Below are positions 21,316 to 32,892 of a DNA stretch of 64,000 bases, in pieces. Each line of letters starts with the position of its first letter. Positions within the stretch are counted from its first letter, which is position 1. A program made the translations under genes and the position numbers. This DNA comes from Triglochin maritima (taxonomy: Eukaryota > Streptophyta > Magnoliopsida > Alismatales > Juncaginaceae): contig OY821772.1 in NCBI GenBank assembly GCA_963682175.1, positions 13,756,743 through 13,820,742 of the forward strand, read 5' to 3'. The notes beneath the pieces were generated by a model. That model ran no database searches. It saw only the letters and a list, made by a program, of their open reading frames with translations, and had not been told where the DNA came from.

Positions 21316-21698
21316 ACTCGCCTCCAGAGGGAAGACCGGGGTGCATTCTTACGACTCGATAAGACCTAAAGTCGGTATACTAGATATCCTAATGCATCAT
21401 GCTCAAGATAATTTTGGGAGCTTCCTTTTACTTTGCCTCTAAACGGTATTGCACATGTCAAACGCACGTAAAACCCACAAAACATTTTCTTTCACAAACA
21501 CATGATGATTTTGTAAGAAATGTGAAAATTTAAAGCACAAGGCAAGCAAAAGAAGACAAGTCACCCAAGGATCATGGCAAACAGATATATCGATATTAAA
21601 TGCAACACACTAACATGACCCAAACAATGCACACAAAAGAAAACGAAAGAACGCAAAAGAAAATGAGGAAGACTCGACTATGTACACACGTAAAACAT
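21316..21698 (-). repeat. Inverted repeat, right arm (383 bp)
   Basis: This is the inverted partner of 19830-20212. A transcript through both arms could fold into a long hairpin. Confidence 0.85.
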
Positions 21699-21907
21699 TA
21701 AGGTTGTCAATGTCTTTCACTTAAGTCCTTAACTAACTTGCATGAATGGTTCATTAGGCTAGGTGTGTGGACTAAAAACCTATATAGAGTCAGCCTGTAG
21801 TATTACCGTATCCAATGATCAAGAAAAATGGGTCAAACATGTCGTGTTGCTAGGTTGAATAATGCATCTATGTTCGGATTTTGTGGGTGTATCCGCTGAA
21901 AACCCTC

Positions 21908-21943
21908 AGGAGCCACCACTCCTCCTCCTTGGCGACAAGGAGG
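21908..21943 (+). ncRNA. Hairpin cluster upstream of the polypurine tract, element 2
   Basis: A 5-bp stem AGGAG/CTCCT is followed by an 8-bp stem at 21924-21931/21936-21943 closed by a GCGA loop. These are structural equivalents of 1584-1618. The third hairpin seen in elements 1 and 3 is disrupted by a deletion after GTTGCAC (about 21955). Confidence 0.6.
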
Positions 21944-22087
21944 TTTAACGGTTTGTTGCACGTTAGTCCACCCTTAATTCCTACGAAAATGAATTAGGAT
22001 TTTTTGTTTTTCGTATGCTTTCATTTCTTCCAATTTTCTCTTTCTTTATTTTGCTCGGGACTAGCAAAAGGTAAGTCTGAGGGTATT

Positions 22088-25000
22088 TGATTGAAATATT
22101 ATCATGCATATATTTGAGTCTTATATCCTCTATTTTTAACCTAAGCAATGCTACGTAACGAGTTTTATGTTTAAGTTTCAAGAATAAAACATGTGAGAAG
22201 TGTTGCCTTTTGTCCTTAATCTAAGTTTTGACGATTTAATTAAACTAATCTTAATTACAATCAATGTAGAGTAGCACACATTATGCATAACATATATAAT
22301 ATTTGTGCTAAATTCTACAGGTGATCAATACTCAAGGAAGAAAATAAATCAAGTCAAGACATGTAATAAAACTCATTTGAAGACATGTTATCTTGATTTA
22401 TTTTGAGTCTTAGAAACATTGTGTATTGAGCATACTTGAGTTAAAATCAACTTAAACACACACTAGGTTCCTTATAGAAGTGACACAAAATTTCATAACA
22501 TTTTTACTTCAATAGATCACCCAAACTAGAACCCGAAAACACTTAAACCAAACCTGGTCTGCCAGTGCCAATTCGGTCGACCGTAACGAGTTCTTCATTC
22601 AACCAATTGGGTCTGTTAATATTTCTAGCCTAAGTGTTGAACCGGTCTATCGTTGCAAGCCTTTTGTTCAACCGTCTACATGTGTCAAGTGACTGTTAGA
22701 CTTGTCGTATTCTACAATGGTCGGATTTCCCAAAACCCTAATTTTACCAAACTTTGGATCGATCGTCATTTATCTATCGGTCGACCGATCATACAATCTT
22801 TGGTCGCCCTGAACACTCTGGAAGTTTCTGGTCAAACGTCTTCTAGAGTTAGGTCGACCAAAACTCATTTTCTCCTTGAAACCAGAAGTGCCTCGAAGTT
22901 TCCAGTCGAACATACATTTTTCTTAGTTCGACCGATCCATCCTTTACCAGACCAAAACCCCTAGAATGGTGAAGGATCCCCAATTTAGTTTGACCGTTCA
23001 CTTAAGTTATAGCCAGATTTGACCTGATGGTCGACCGGTATGCCCGATTCGGTCAACCGATTTTGTTCTGAAATTTGACTTGCACTTGACTATTTTATGT
23101 TTCTTACACAATAGCTTCCTATACTTGTTCCAACGGTTATAACCCACTTAGAGCTTATAAATGGAGTTGCTCAAACCTTGTTTAGACAGCTCTCCAACTA
23201 CTATTTGTTCTATACACTAGAGAGAAACTCTCAAGCTTTGAAATCCCCATTCCTACACCTTTAATCATAGCCCAATCATACTCAAAGTGTGCTCAAGATT
23301 TAGAGAGTGTTGTTCTACTCATTTGTTGTTCAAGAAGAAAGAATTTCGGTGAAAGCCCGAAGTGTTCCCTCTCGGGTTGTGAGAGGAAGAAATCAAGCTA
23401 GTGAGGGTTGTTCACGGAGCTTTTGTTGTAAAGGCTTAATCTCGACCTGGAATGAGATTGATAGTGAAGACGTAGGCAGAGCTCGAGGGAGATCGAACGG
23501 AGCTTGCAAGAGAGGAAGTAGACGGGAGGCCGAACCTTTATAAAAATCTTCCTGGTCATCTTTTGTGGCTTGCATATTTTTTTCTTTACTTGCGTGTTTG
23601 TTTGAATTTCTGCTGCACATCTTCGATTGAGCAAGTAAAGTTTAATTAAGCTAAAAAGTGATTAGAACTAAGTCATTCACGATCCTATAAGAAGAAGTGA
23701 CACAAAAAGGACCTAGGCACAAGAAAAATGACTGAATGAGACTTATGGACTGAAACAATCAACTCGGGTGCACCAAATATCAACAAATCAATCCATCAAA
23801 GTGCCATCTGAACTAGGACCGGATTGGAGCAATCCAGACCGCTATTTGATTGTCCCAAACTGCCAATTGGCGGTCCATTTGGCTCCTAACTCGATTAGGT
23901 TTAGTCAGGTGTTAGATTTATGTGTTTTATGTCCATATATGGTATGCGTTTTAGTCCCATACCGGGGGATTATCCCTGGTTACCTTTTTTCATGGCTATA
24001 AATAGAACTATTCCTCCTTCTTTATTATAACTCATTGTTTGGTGGTCGTTCTCTCTACTTAGAGTAAGCCTTGGAGTAAAACTCAAGTGGAGAAGAATGC
24101 TACTTGTAATGTGAGTCATGTAAATAAAATAATTTTTTGTAGTTTTGTTTTCATGTTATCTCTTTTAATGTGTGCATGTTTAGCTTGAATTTATTTTCTT
24201 AATCGTAATATAATTAGAATATCTTTCTTCCTTAGTATAATTAGTTAGTTAGCTTAATGAGTAAAGAGTAGTTTATCCTCATTTGGAGGGGTGGAGAAGA
24301 AAGTGATGTGATTATGTGATGTATTAGGTGTGTGTGTTAATCTTAATCCTTTGAGCCTTACATGATTTACACAACCATCAAATGAGATTTCACTCTTATC
24401 TTTGATGTGCTAATGCTCTTGAGTGATGCTTAGCACATGCTTTGATTAGTAGGCCTATTTTATGGGGAATGATGAGGTGAGGATAAGGATGGAGTGGAAG
24501 AAGGAAACATGACATGTGGTAGCATGTGCTTGTTGGCCTCACCTTAATTAATGTCTTGTATATTTTAATGATTCTGTAAATCTTATTTCATGTGGAGACA
24601 TAGTGGAGTTTGGTCTTTATGCATGAGTTCATTTAACTTCATTTCAATTATTGTCTTGTATGTTTTAATGATAATGTTTTATCTCATTTCATGTGGAGGC
24701 AAAGTTAAATTTGGTTTTATGGTTTTCATGTACTACATGTTGTGACAAGCACAAATGAACACACACACACACATATATTTTCGTATTCTCATTGTTTCTC
24801 TACCCCTTATGGAGTTTGGTATTATTGTTTATTTCTTGATTTCCTTACGCATTGTAGTGTAATTTCAACCTCATTTCTCTATTCTTTTTCCACTCGAGTA
24901 TGGCGGATTTCGACTCGCACACGCTCCCTATGAACTCAACCCGTACCTACCGTCGCTTCATCGTGGTCGTGCATTTGCGATATTTTAACTAATTCAATCA
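22088..25000 (+). repeat. 3' LTR of element 2, split by a solo LTR
   Basis: It starts TGATTGAAAT and ends TTCAATCA at the GGTAT duplication. Removing the solo LTR and its duplication gives about 1419 bp, close to the 1402-bp LTR of element 3. A palindrome pair lies near 23838-23876, with a TATA box (TATAAATA) at 23997-24004. Confidence 0.88.
22201..23689 (+). mobile_element. SIRE-type solo LTR A (1489 bp)
   Basis: It is flanked by perfect AGAAG duplications (22196-22200 and 23690-23694). The start (TGTTGCCTTTTG) and overall layout match the SIRE-type LTRs; the end has decayed to CCTATA. The empty site can be seen in the sister LTR near 3391-3420. Palindromes, two of them perfect, occur at 22570-23050. 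The TATA box (TATAAAT) is at 23156-23162. Confidence 0.9.
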
Positions 25001-25005
25001 GGTAT

Positions 25006-25470
25006 CCTCTAACTCATGCTCAACTAAGTCTTATTCTTGTGATAGTTCAAACTCTAGTGCTAATGATGAATCATACACATATGATGAGCTCCAAAAGACA
25101 TTTCACAAGTTAGTTAATCAATATGAGATCATTTTCGAAAAGAACAAAAATGCTAGAAAGACTATAAATAATCTCCAATTCGAAATTGAATCAATAATGA
25201 ATGAAAAGAATGATGTTGAACAACTAGATCTTAAGGAATGTAATGCTCAACTTAGAAAAGATCTAGAAAAGTTCACAAATGGAACTAAGATGCTTAACAT
25301 GCTTCTAGGTAGTCAAAGACAATCCTTAGATAAACATGGTTTGGATTTAATGATTCATATGTTAAAAACCATGTAGTTCATACTACTTTGAATGGAAAAC
25401 ATTTACTCGTAAATCATAGTTCTCCGAGTGTGTGGGCTCCTAAAACCAAAATGATTTGGATTCCCATCTG
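25006..25470 (+). pseudogene. SIRE-type copia gag fragment, right half
   Basis: It continues the fragment ending at 3287. The reading (DESYTYDELQKTFHKLV, LRKDLEKFTNGTKMLNMLLG, then SLDKHG and SPSVWAPKTKMIWIP) aligns with the coiled-coil and VWVPK parts of the intact Gag at 15939-17744. A frame change occurs near 25350. It ends where chromovirus-like sequence begins, about 25468. Confidence 0.8.
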
Positions 25471-25830
25471 ACTGGAGCATGTTTGAGATGCAGACGCAAA
25501 GGGCATTTTTTCAAAGACTGTCCTCAAAAGAGAAAGGGTTTTAAAGGATACCAAAAGCCAAATCAGCCGCAAAAGAAGGTGAGTGGTCATGTCTACGTTA
25601 TCAGTGTGGGAGGCGAAAAACTCCAATGCGGTAGTGGAAGGTACTTTGCTTGTCTCTAATCATAGAGCTAAGGTCTTATTTGATTGTGGAGCAAAACATT
25701 ACTTCATTTGTGAGAGATTTGCTGAGACATTAGATTAAGTACCTGATCAGTTGGCTTTTAGACTGGAAGTAGCTACTCCACATGTGATAGTTTTGTTTCT
25801 AGAAAGGGACAGTGATACACGGATGCGGGC
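25470..25830 (+). pseudogene. Chromovirus-like (Tekay/Del type) gag knuckle and protease fragment
   Basis: The zinc knuckle CLRCRRKGHFFKDC is encoded near 25482-25523. After a frame change come VEGTLLVSNHRAKVLFDCGA and a protease continuation with a stop after FAETLD (about 25736). The protease active site DSGAT of the family reads DCGAK here. The reading is lost just before the hAT insertion. Fragments of the same pol resume after 29176. Confidence 0.75.
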
Positions 25831-25848
25831 GTCCGGGACACACCTGAC

Positions 25849-26494
25849 TAGGGCTGTCAAATTCGTGTTTCGGGTCGTGTTCGTGTCGACACGAATTGAC
25901 ACGAATTTGTTTTTGCTCAACCCGAACATGAACACGAACACGAATTTTAAAAAAAAACCTGACCCGAACACGAACACGAAATTCTACAGCTAAACACGAA
26001 CACGAAATTAGTAACACGACCCGAATTGACACGATTTTTTTTCGTGTTTGTCGAATTCGTGTTTCGGGTCGTGTTCGTGTCGACACAAATTAACACGAAT
26101 TCTTTTTGTCAACCTAAAAACAAAATATTCATGATTAATCATCACAAACTCTTTTAAAATATGAAAGACTACAATGATACATCCATAACATTCGGAGGCT
26201 TGGAGATGTGGATCAGAGATTTGGAGGAGTTGGAGACGGTTGGAGGCTTGAGAAGTTGAGATTGTTTGTTTTAGTTAGGGTTTTTTTATTCTCTATTTGA
26301 AATTCGGGTATTTCATGTCGACACGAATTACACGAAACCCAAATTTGATAAACCCGAACCCGACCCGAATTACACTTCGTGTTGTTCGTGTCGACCCGAA
26401 TTCGACACGAACCCGAAATATGTCAACCCGAACTCGAAATTTCGTATCGTGCTCGGGTTCGAATTTTGTGTCATGACCCGAATTGACAGTCCTA
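25849..26494. mobile_element. Non-autonomous hAT element (MITE, 646 bp)
   Basis: It has a perfect 8-bp target duplication CACCTGAC (25841-25848 and 26495-26502). Its terminal inverted repeats read TAGGGCTGTCAAATTCG and, on the other strand at the right end, TAGGACTGTCAATTCGG. The interior is dense in CACGAA/TTCGTG repeats, with no transposase frame. Confidence 0.93.
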
Positions 26495-26502
26495 CACCTG
26501 AC

Positions 26503-27418
26503 GTGGTCAATCCAGTCAGTAATCCAGTCGGTAGAGAAATTAATTTAATAATATGTTTGTGTCACATGCAACTTTTAGTTTCCCAATGCAGCATTACTTT
26601 CTCACTGCAACGTTTGGTTTCCTCATGTAACTTTTACTTTTCCCAACGCAACATTTGGATACAAAGGTAAAATGAAGAGTTCATGTTTTATCCTTTTAAA
26701 CATATAAGTTTGTCCTTTTTAACATCTACGTGTGTCCTTTTTAACATACGAGTTTGTCCTTTTTAAGTATGGTTTTGTCCTTTTTAGTGTAGGTTTGTCC
26801 TTTTAAGTATGGTTTTGTCCTTTTTAATAATTGGTCGGTCCTTATATTGGTGGGTTGTCATTTCTATGTCGAGATTTTCTCCTTTTTAAGTAATGATTTG
26901 TCCTTTTAAGTAGTGGTTTGTCCTTTTTAAGAATGAATTTATCATTTTTATCATCTGTGTTTGTCATTTTTATCATATTGGTTGTCTTTTTAAACAAGCC
27001 AAGTTGAAATTATCAAACAAGAACACCAAATCAAACCTAACTCCGTGAAAATAAATCAGAAACCCAAAAAAACTAATATCAAAGACAAGCCAACTTTAGA
27101 CAAGAACACCACAAACTGAAATCAAAGAAAAAGAACCAAAGTTTCAAGACAAAAACACCAACAACCCTAAAAAATCATCACCACAACACCTCAAATTAGC
27201 CACAAAGAATCAAACTTTCCCCAATAATACCACATAAAAAAACAAAACAATTAGAAAGAAACAAAATTTCCAAAATAACATCAAAAAACCAAGATCGATC
27301 CATCATAGAAAAACCAAAAACTTTAAATCATCCACAAAGAACCAAAATTTTCCACAAAAAATCCACACAAAATACCCAAATCACCAGGAAAAATGATGGA
27401 TAATCCCCCTCCTCGCCG
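26503..27418. repeat. Low-complexity block: T-rich repeats then A/C-rich tract
   Basis: From about 26680 to 26990, TTTGTCCTTTTTAA-like units recur roughly every 20-25 bp, a dozen or so times. From about 27000 to 27400 the + strand switches to A/C-rich sequence with very few G or T runs. No gene is seen. It may be the interior of an uncharacterised transposon inside the chromovirus remnant. Confidence 0.6.
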
Positions 27419-27540
27419 ACCAACTTCACCCTGACGTCCTAACCAACGTCGTCGACATCCCCACCTCCCTCAAGACCCTCTCCCACGTTCGTCTTCTTCG
27501 GCATCCCTCCTGCCGATCTCGCCTTCCACCGGGAGAAATG
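27419..27540 (+). other. GC-rich, coding-like island of unknown origin
   Basis: About 120 bp of C-rich sequence reads as an open frame (LADQLHPDVLTNVVDIPTSL onward) inside very AT-rich surroundings. It may be a captured exon; I do not recognise the protein. Confidence 0.3.
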
Positions 27541-27688
27541 ATGGAAAATGAAACGTTTTGGGGGATAATGAAAGGTTTTGAGGAGATATGTATGATAGAA
27601 ACAAAAGGTCGCATAGTTACGCGTGTGGGTGATGTGACCCAAAATAGATAAATAATAGCGTTGACATCATTTTGGGAATGGAATGGTT

Positions 27689-29170
27689 TGTTGGCTTTTA
27701 GGCCTTAATCCGTGTTTTGATGATTTAATCAACATGATTCTAATCACAATCCAAATTAGAGTAGCACATATTCTGCATAATATATGTATTGTCTTGTGCT
27801 AACATCTACAGGTGATCAAGACTCAAGGAAGAAATGAATTCAAGTCAAGACATGTAATCAAGCTTTTGAAGACATGTAATTTTGCTTTTAATTGAGTATT
27901 AGGAACTTTGTGTACTTGAGCATACTAGAGTAAATAACTACTTACACACACTAGGTTCCTTATAGAAGTCACACACAAAATCTAAGATCATTTGGACTTC
28001 AATAGGTCACCCAAACTTAGACCGGAAAATCACTAAACCTTAACCTAAAACTGCTTGTGCTAAATCGGTCGACCGATCATTCTTCGATCGACCGAATGAT
28101 TTGTTTATTTAGTTAGCCAATAGTGATGTACCCAGCTTGATCGGTCGACCATTTTGACATTCTCAGTCGACCTTCTACACGTGTCACTTGACCGTTAGAC
28201 TTGTCGTTTCATACAATGGTCAGATTTCCCAAAATCCCAGAATTCTTTGGCCGCCGGTCAACCGTTCCCTAGTCCCCCGTCAACCGATCGTAGATTTCTC
28301 TTGAAGCTCACAATGCTTGGAAGTTTCCTATCTACCATTCCCAAGACCGAGCCGAACTTACATTTACTCTTGCCAAAACTCCCTGAACGGTCGATTGTCC
28401 CACGTTTTAGTTCGACCGTTCACTTAAGTGAACTTAAGTTATAGCGTTATTCGTTTGACCGCCCCTTATTCGGTCGACCGTTTTGTTCCTTAATTTTTTT
28501 GGATGACCTCCGGTCGACCAAACTTAACCCGAACTGTGCCTTGAGCTTTTCTATTTTGTGTTTCTCACATAAATACTTACCATATTAATCACAACGGCTA
28601 TAACACATTAGGAGTTATAAATAAATGTTACCAAGGCATAATTCAATAACTCTTACACTCCAAATTGTCATATACATCTAAGAGAAAGCTCCAAAACCTT
28701 CATTCCCCAAATCCTACTCTCCAAGCCAAACTTTCCACACTTTAGATCAATTCCACTCATACTCTAAGTGTGCTCAAGTTAGAGAGTGATTGTTCCACTC
28801 AAGTTCTCTATCATCAAGGTTGTAAAGGGTTCGGTGAAGCCCAAAGCATTCCTCTCAGATTGTGAGAGGAGGAGCCAAGATCAGGGAGGGTTGTTCGCGA
28901 GCTTGAAGAGTGTAACGACCTTGTCTCCCAGCCCGAAATGGGGAGCGGATAGTGAAGACGTAGGCAAAGCTCGTGGAGCTTGCAAGAGAGGACTAGAATC
29001 CGAGGGTGGATCTGAACCTCTATAAAAATTCACCATCTTCATTGTGGTTTATGTGTTTCTTCTGTGCTTTCTTTACTTGTTTTTGTTATTCTGTTGTGTA
29101 TCTTTGTATTAATCAAGTAAGAGAATTACGCTTAAAAGTGATTAGAATTAGGGTCATACACGATGCTACA
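27689..29170 (+). mobile_element. SIRE-type solo LTR B (1482 bp)
   Basis: It has perfect TGGTT duplications (27684-27688 and 29171-29175). It begins TGTTGGCTTTTAGG and ends GATGCTACA, like the LTRs of the intact SIRE-type element. Palindromes run from 28060 to 28510, at least two of them perfect, and a TATA box (TATAAATAAAT) is at 28616-28626. Confidence 0.92.
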
Positions 29171-29175
29171 TGGTT

Positions 29176-30486
29176 GACGTAACATTATGCTTGTGTGCAT
29201 TGTTGAGACAATAGGATTGTCATTTTGAAGCTCGAATCATCTAAGTTAGTGGTCATAGGAATTAAGCTAGAACAAGGTCGACCATTTGTCTCTACTTTAA
29301 CGGCTCAAAAATGTTGAATAAAGGTTGTCAGTAGGGGTGACAATGGGTATCCGGAACTGGTCATACGAACTGGATCTGGTGGTACCGAACCAGAGTAAAA
29401 TGGATATGGGTTGGATATGCATATCTCATTTCAGAACTGACCAATTCTGGTTCTAGCCACTGGACCCAAAACTGGATTTTCTACAAGAAATAGTCACTCA
29501 CAAGATTTGAACATGGGTTAAAAGGACAGTGTAAATGACTTTTACCACTCCACCAACTCACTGAAGTTGTTAATTAATGTTTTGCTAAATAATTATTGTT
29601 TTGTCAATGAGATTGAAGTGTGGGAAATTTAGTCCCACATCAGAAAAATTGGATTCCCCCCTCCCATTCCAACCTATATGACCTCACCATAGGCAAGTGA
29701 GTTGAACAGTTCTTTTGGTATGGGGTTTTGTTGAGCAAATAAGCAAAGAATCCCTTGAATAATACAAGTTTTGTACGGGATCCGATTCTAGGTATTCGTG
29801 ATCCCCTCGGATCCGGTTATGGGTACCTAAGTTGAGAACCAACCTAGATCTGGTTCGGTTCAGGGTACCCAAATAAAAAATATATCCGGTTCCGATGCTC
29901 CTAATATCCAAACCGGAACCGATACGTTGTCATCCGTAATGTCAAACAAATCTAGCAAGTGTGGTGAAGACTGAGTCATCACATGCACTGTTAAAAGAGT
30001 TGAATGTCATCTGCGAGTTTGAGAATGTTTTTCCAGAAGATCTTCCAAGGCTACCTCCCCACCGAGACATTGACTTCTGCATAGAGTTATTGCCGGGAAC
30101 AACGTTGATATCCAAAGCATCGTACAAAATGGCACTTGTTGAGCTGGAGGAATTAAAGAAGTAGTTACAGGATTTAATTGATAAATGTTTCGTTCGTCCT
30201 AGTGTCTCACTAGTGTTATTTGTGAGGAAAAAAGATGGATCGATGAGATTGTATGCCAATTATTGGATGTTGAATCATGCGACAGTGAAGAATAAGTACT
30301 GTTACTGCGGATTGATGATCTCTTTGATCAGCTAAAGGATGTGACAATGTTTTCGAAGATAGATTTGCGGTTTGGGTATCATTAGCTGAGAAAAGGAGAT
30401 ATGGATATACCGAAGATTGCATTCAGAACTAGGTATGGTCACTATGAATTTTTGGTGATGTCGTTCGGAATAACCAATGCACCTGT
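29176..30486 (+). pseudogene. Chromovirus-like RT fragment (interrupted)
   Basis: Before the hAT-like insertion (29332) only scraps remain (KMLNKGCQ). After it the reading from 29961 gives FENVFPEDLPRLPPHRDIDF, PGTTLISKASYKMALVELEE, LFVRKKDGSMRLYA and TMFSKIDLRFGYH up to [20 protein letters not shown]. This is the N-terminal RT of a Tekay/Del-like chromovirus. Stops and frame changes occur near 30162, 30285 and 30383. It is cut at 30486 by a solo LTR and resumes at 32604. Confidence 0.85.
29332..29938. mobile_element. hAT-like non-autonomous element
   Basis: Its termini TAGGGGTGACAATGGGTA and (other strand) TACGGATGACAACGTATC are imperfect inverted repeats of hAT type. The interior repeats ATCCGG-like runs. 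The flanks GTTGTCAG and ATGTCAAA share only part of a duplication, so this is an older insertion than 25849-26494. Confidence 0.65.
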
Positions 30487-32603
30487 TGTTAGAACCTTAA
30501 CCCGGGTTTAGGGGAAGGTGAATGTGCAGGAGTTGCATGGGAAGGTGAAGGGGCGAGCACTGTAGATGAGGGGAGAGAGAGATGGGTTGTACTGTAGCAT
30601 CCGAGTTTTTAAATAAGGCTCTTCTTTCTTCTTCTTCTTTCTTCTCCTTCCTCATTTCTCCTTCCTTCCTTGCTGGTGCGCGCGGTGGGAGCAGCTGTCG
30701 CTGAGGGGGCAGACGAGGAAGACATTCGTGCGGAGGCTTAACGTGAGGAGACCGGAGGAGGCGACGTACGTGAGCGGAGCTCCGGCGTTTCGTCGTCGTG
30801 GTTGAGGTATGCCGCTCTCTAGTGTGGTTTTGTTGTTGACACTCATGAGAGGGTCGTGTTGGTCGGTCGGAGGAGGTCGGAGGCCTCTCCGACGTCGCGT
30901 TTGGGCGAAGAAACCTCGGCTGGCGCGAGGTTGAAGACGACCAGACGGTCCACCGGCCCTTGGGCGGTCGACCGAATGCATGTGTATATTTACTGCCTGT
31001 TGCGTTTCGGTCGACCGAGGCCTTGTGGTCGGTCGACCGGAACTTAAATATATTGGATTTTATATGCATGTGGTTCGACCGTGGTATATGTTCGGTCGAC
31101 CGTTATATGACGTAGAAATGTAGGTTGACCCTAACTGTTATCGGTCAACCGAGACCCCTGAGTCGGTCGACCGATGGATTAAAAGATTGAAAATGATGTA
31201 CTGTTAGTTTTCGATCGACCGGGACCCCTGAGTCGGTCGACCGATAGGATGAATTGAATGTTGACCAAACTCCGGATTTTGACCTCGTTCGGTCGACCGG
31301 TTTTAGACCTTCGGTAGACCGTTGGGGGGATTGTGTTCTGTGCGCAGCGGTAGACCGTGTTAGGGACGGTCGACCGATTCCTTTCTGGAAACGGTCGACC
31401 GAATCACCTCTTACGGTCGACCATTTGGGCCCAGAACAGAATTCCTGGATCCCTTTTTGAATGCCAACCTTGTCCACGGAAACCCGTGTCCTCGCCTTGT
31501 GCGTGAGCCGGGAGGTGACGGTGGGCGTGTGATGCGTGCCTGCCCAGGGACCGCCGTTGGGAAGAGTGTGGGTGTTCGGGACGCGTCAGTTCCAGGTATG
31601 GAGCGTGACAAATGTGATGGATTAATTGGACTTATTGTAGTATAGCAGGCCTGAGGGATCGTGGATCCTAGTGTTGATGTTGTGCGGGCACGCAACTGGT
31701 GTTGGGTGAGGTGACTACCGGCCCACGGGCTACGGAGGTCGCTGCCCTGCTTTTATAGCGGCGCGGTTGGTGTTTGCGGCTCGAGGAGCTCGATGACCTG
31801 GCAGACTTCGGTCTGGATTTGTCCGATGCTGTGCCGGACTGTTGTGATGGACCACCGATGCTGTGCCGGTGATGCCGCCGAGGTTGTGCCGGCGATGGTG
31901 ATTGTTGAGTCGAGGCTGTTCCGGCTATGTTGTTTTCCTCGGCTGGGTACCTACCGAGATGTTGTTGTTATACCTTCTGGGCGACGGCCCCGTCGGTCCC
32001 TGTGGCTCCGACCACTGAGATTTGCAGATCTGTATTCTATCGGCCCGCAGGCGTGATAGAGGCTCCCTGCCGAACCCTTGAGTAGTGTAGCTGCGTGTGG
32101 GGGGTGCGATGTCGCGTGCTGTAAGACTGCATGTGCCTGCAGTAGGTCTCCTCGGGAGACTCGTTGTTGATTGTCGGACTGATGTCCTGTTTTACCCTTC
32201 GGGGGAACTATTTTCCATTTCTGTCGATGCCATGACATGCTACTAGTATGATAGGTTCATTGTGTAATGCATGCATATATAGGTGAGTTGGCATACGGGG
32301 TTTCCTTCTGGAAACTCAGGCATTGTTGTTATATATTTTCAGGACCGCAGTAGGTCCAGTGGGGTGGTGATCGGCGGGCGCGCGCGTTTGGAGTCGGATC
32401 CTCTAGTCAGACCACTGAGGTCCACATGATTACGTTTATCTTCCCTTGTCGTTTTGTTGTAATCATGTATTCATTTTGGCAAACTCTGATGTATTATGGT
32501 GCACCGCCTTATTGTTTATGAGAAGTAACAGTCCCGCCTTGATTATTGTGCTCTTTGTCTTGATTATGAATTTTTAAATTTTCCGCTGTTTCGGGATGTT
32601 ACA
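30487..32603 (+). mobile_element. Ty3-type solo LTR 1 (2117 bp)
   Basis: It has perfect CCTGT duplications (30482-30486 and 32604-32608). It starts TGTTAGAACC and ends CGGGATGTTACA, a terminus style typical of Tekay/Del chromovirus LTRs. There is no internal coding sequence, and the RT of the host element is split exactly at its edges. About nine perfect CGGTCGACCG palindromes lie at 30960-31430. ORFs called inside it are by-products. Confidence 0.88.
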
Positions 32604-32892
32604 CCTGTGACGTTTATGGATCTGATGAATAGAGTTTTCTGACCGTTTCTGGATCGCTTTGGGGGTCATTTTCGTAGATGATATTTTGGTGTACTCAAAG
32701 AATGCAGCACAACATCAAGAGCATTTCTTAGTGGTGTTGGAAACGTTGAGACGAAATAAACTTTTTGCTAAATTTTCTAAATGTGAATTCTGGTTGGATC
32801 AAGTGTCACTTCTCGAATCTACGTGTGGTTTAATCGTCTATCTCTGGCTTGTTTTATTTTCACTGCATTTACTTTATTTTAGAGATTAAATT
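32604..32892 (+). pseudogene. Chromovirus-like RT fragment, continuation
   Basis: FMDLMNRVF, then a frame change, FVDDILVYSKNAAQHQEHFL and LFAKFSKCEFWLDQVS continue the RT broken at 30486, including the catalytic VDD. Homology fades after about 32815. Confidence 0.85.

Larger units (their letters stand above)
19665..22087 (+). other. 3' non-coding region of element 2
   Basis: It begins with a block shared with 58755-58870, then the internal purine tract (19787-19830). It carries the inverted duplication described separately, and ends with the hairpin cluster and a degenerate terminal purine tract (about 22074-22087). No coding sequence is recognised. Confidence 0.7.
3288..25000 (+). mobile_element. 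Athila/Tat-like Ty3 element 2, with nested insertions
   Basis: The element is bounded by a perfect 5-bp target duplication GGTAT (3283-3287 and 25001-25005), and its LTR termini read TGGTTGA and TTCAATCA. The host is a SIRE-type gag whose two halves flank it. Its own parts are a 400-bp 5' LTR remnant (3288-3687), pol (6838-9005 and 19298-19660), a 3' non-coding region with an inverted duplication (19665-22087) and a 3' LTR (22088-25000). Gag, protease and most of the 5' LTR are missing, apparently lost at the copia junction 3688-6837. Later guests are the SIRE-type copia at 9006-19292 and a solo LTR at 22201-23689. The element is dead: stops and frameshifts break pol throughout. Confidence 0.88.

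Noticed and set aside
30497..31069. 190-codon ORF on the minus strand with Arg/Ser-rich sequence
   Set aside because: It sits in a solo LTR. The second copy of the LTR does not keep the frame.
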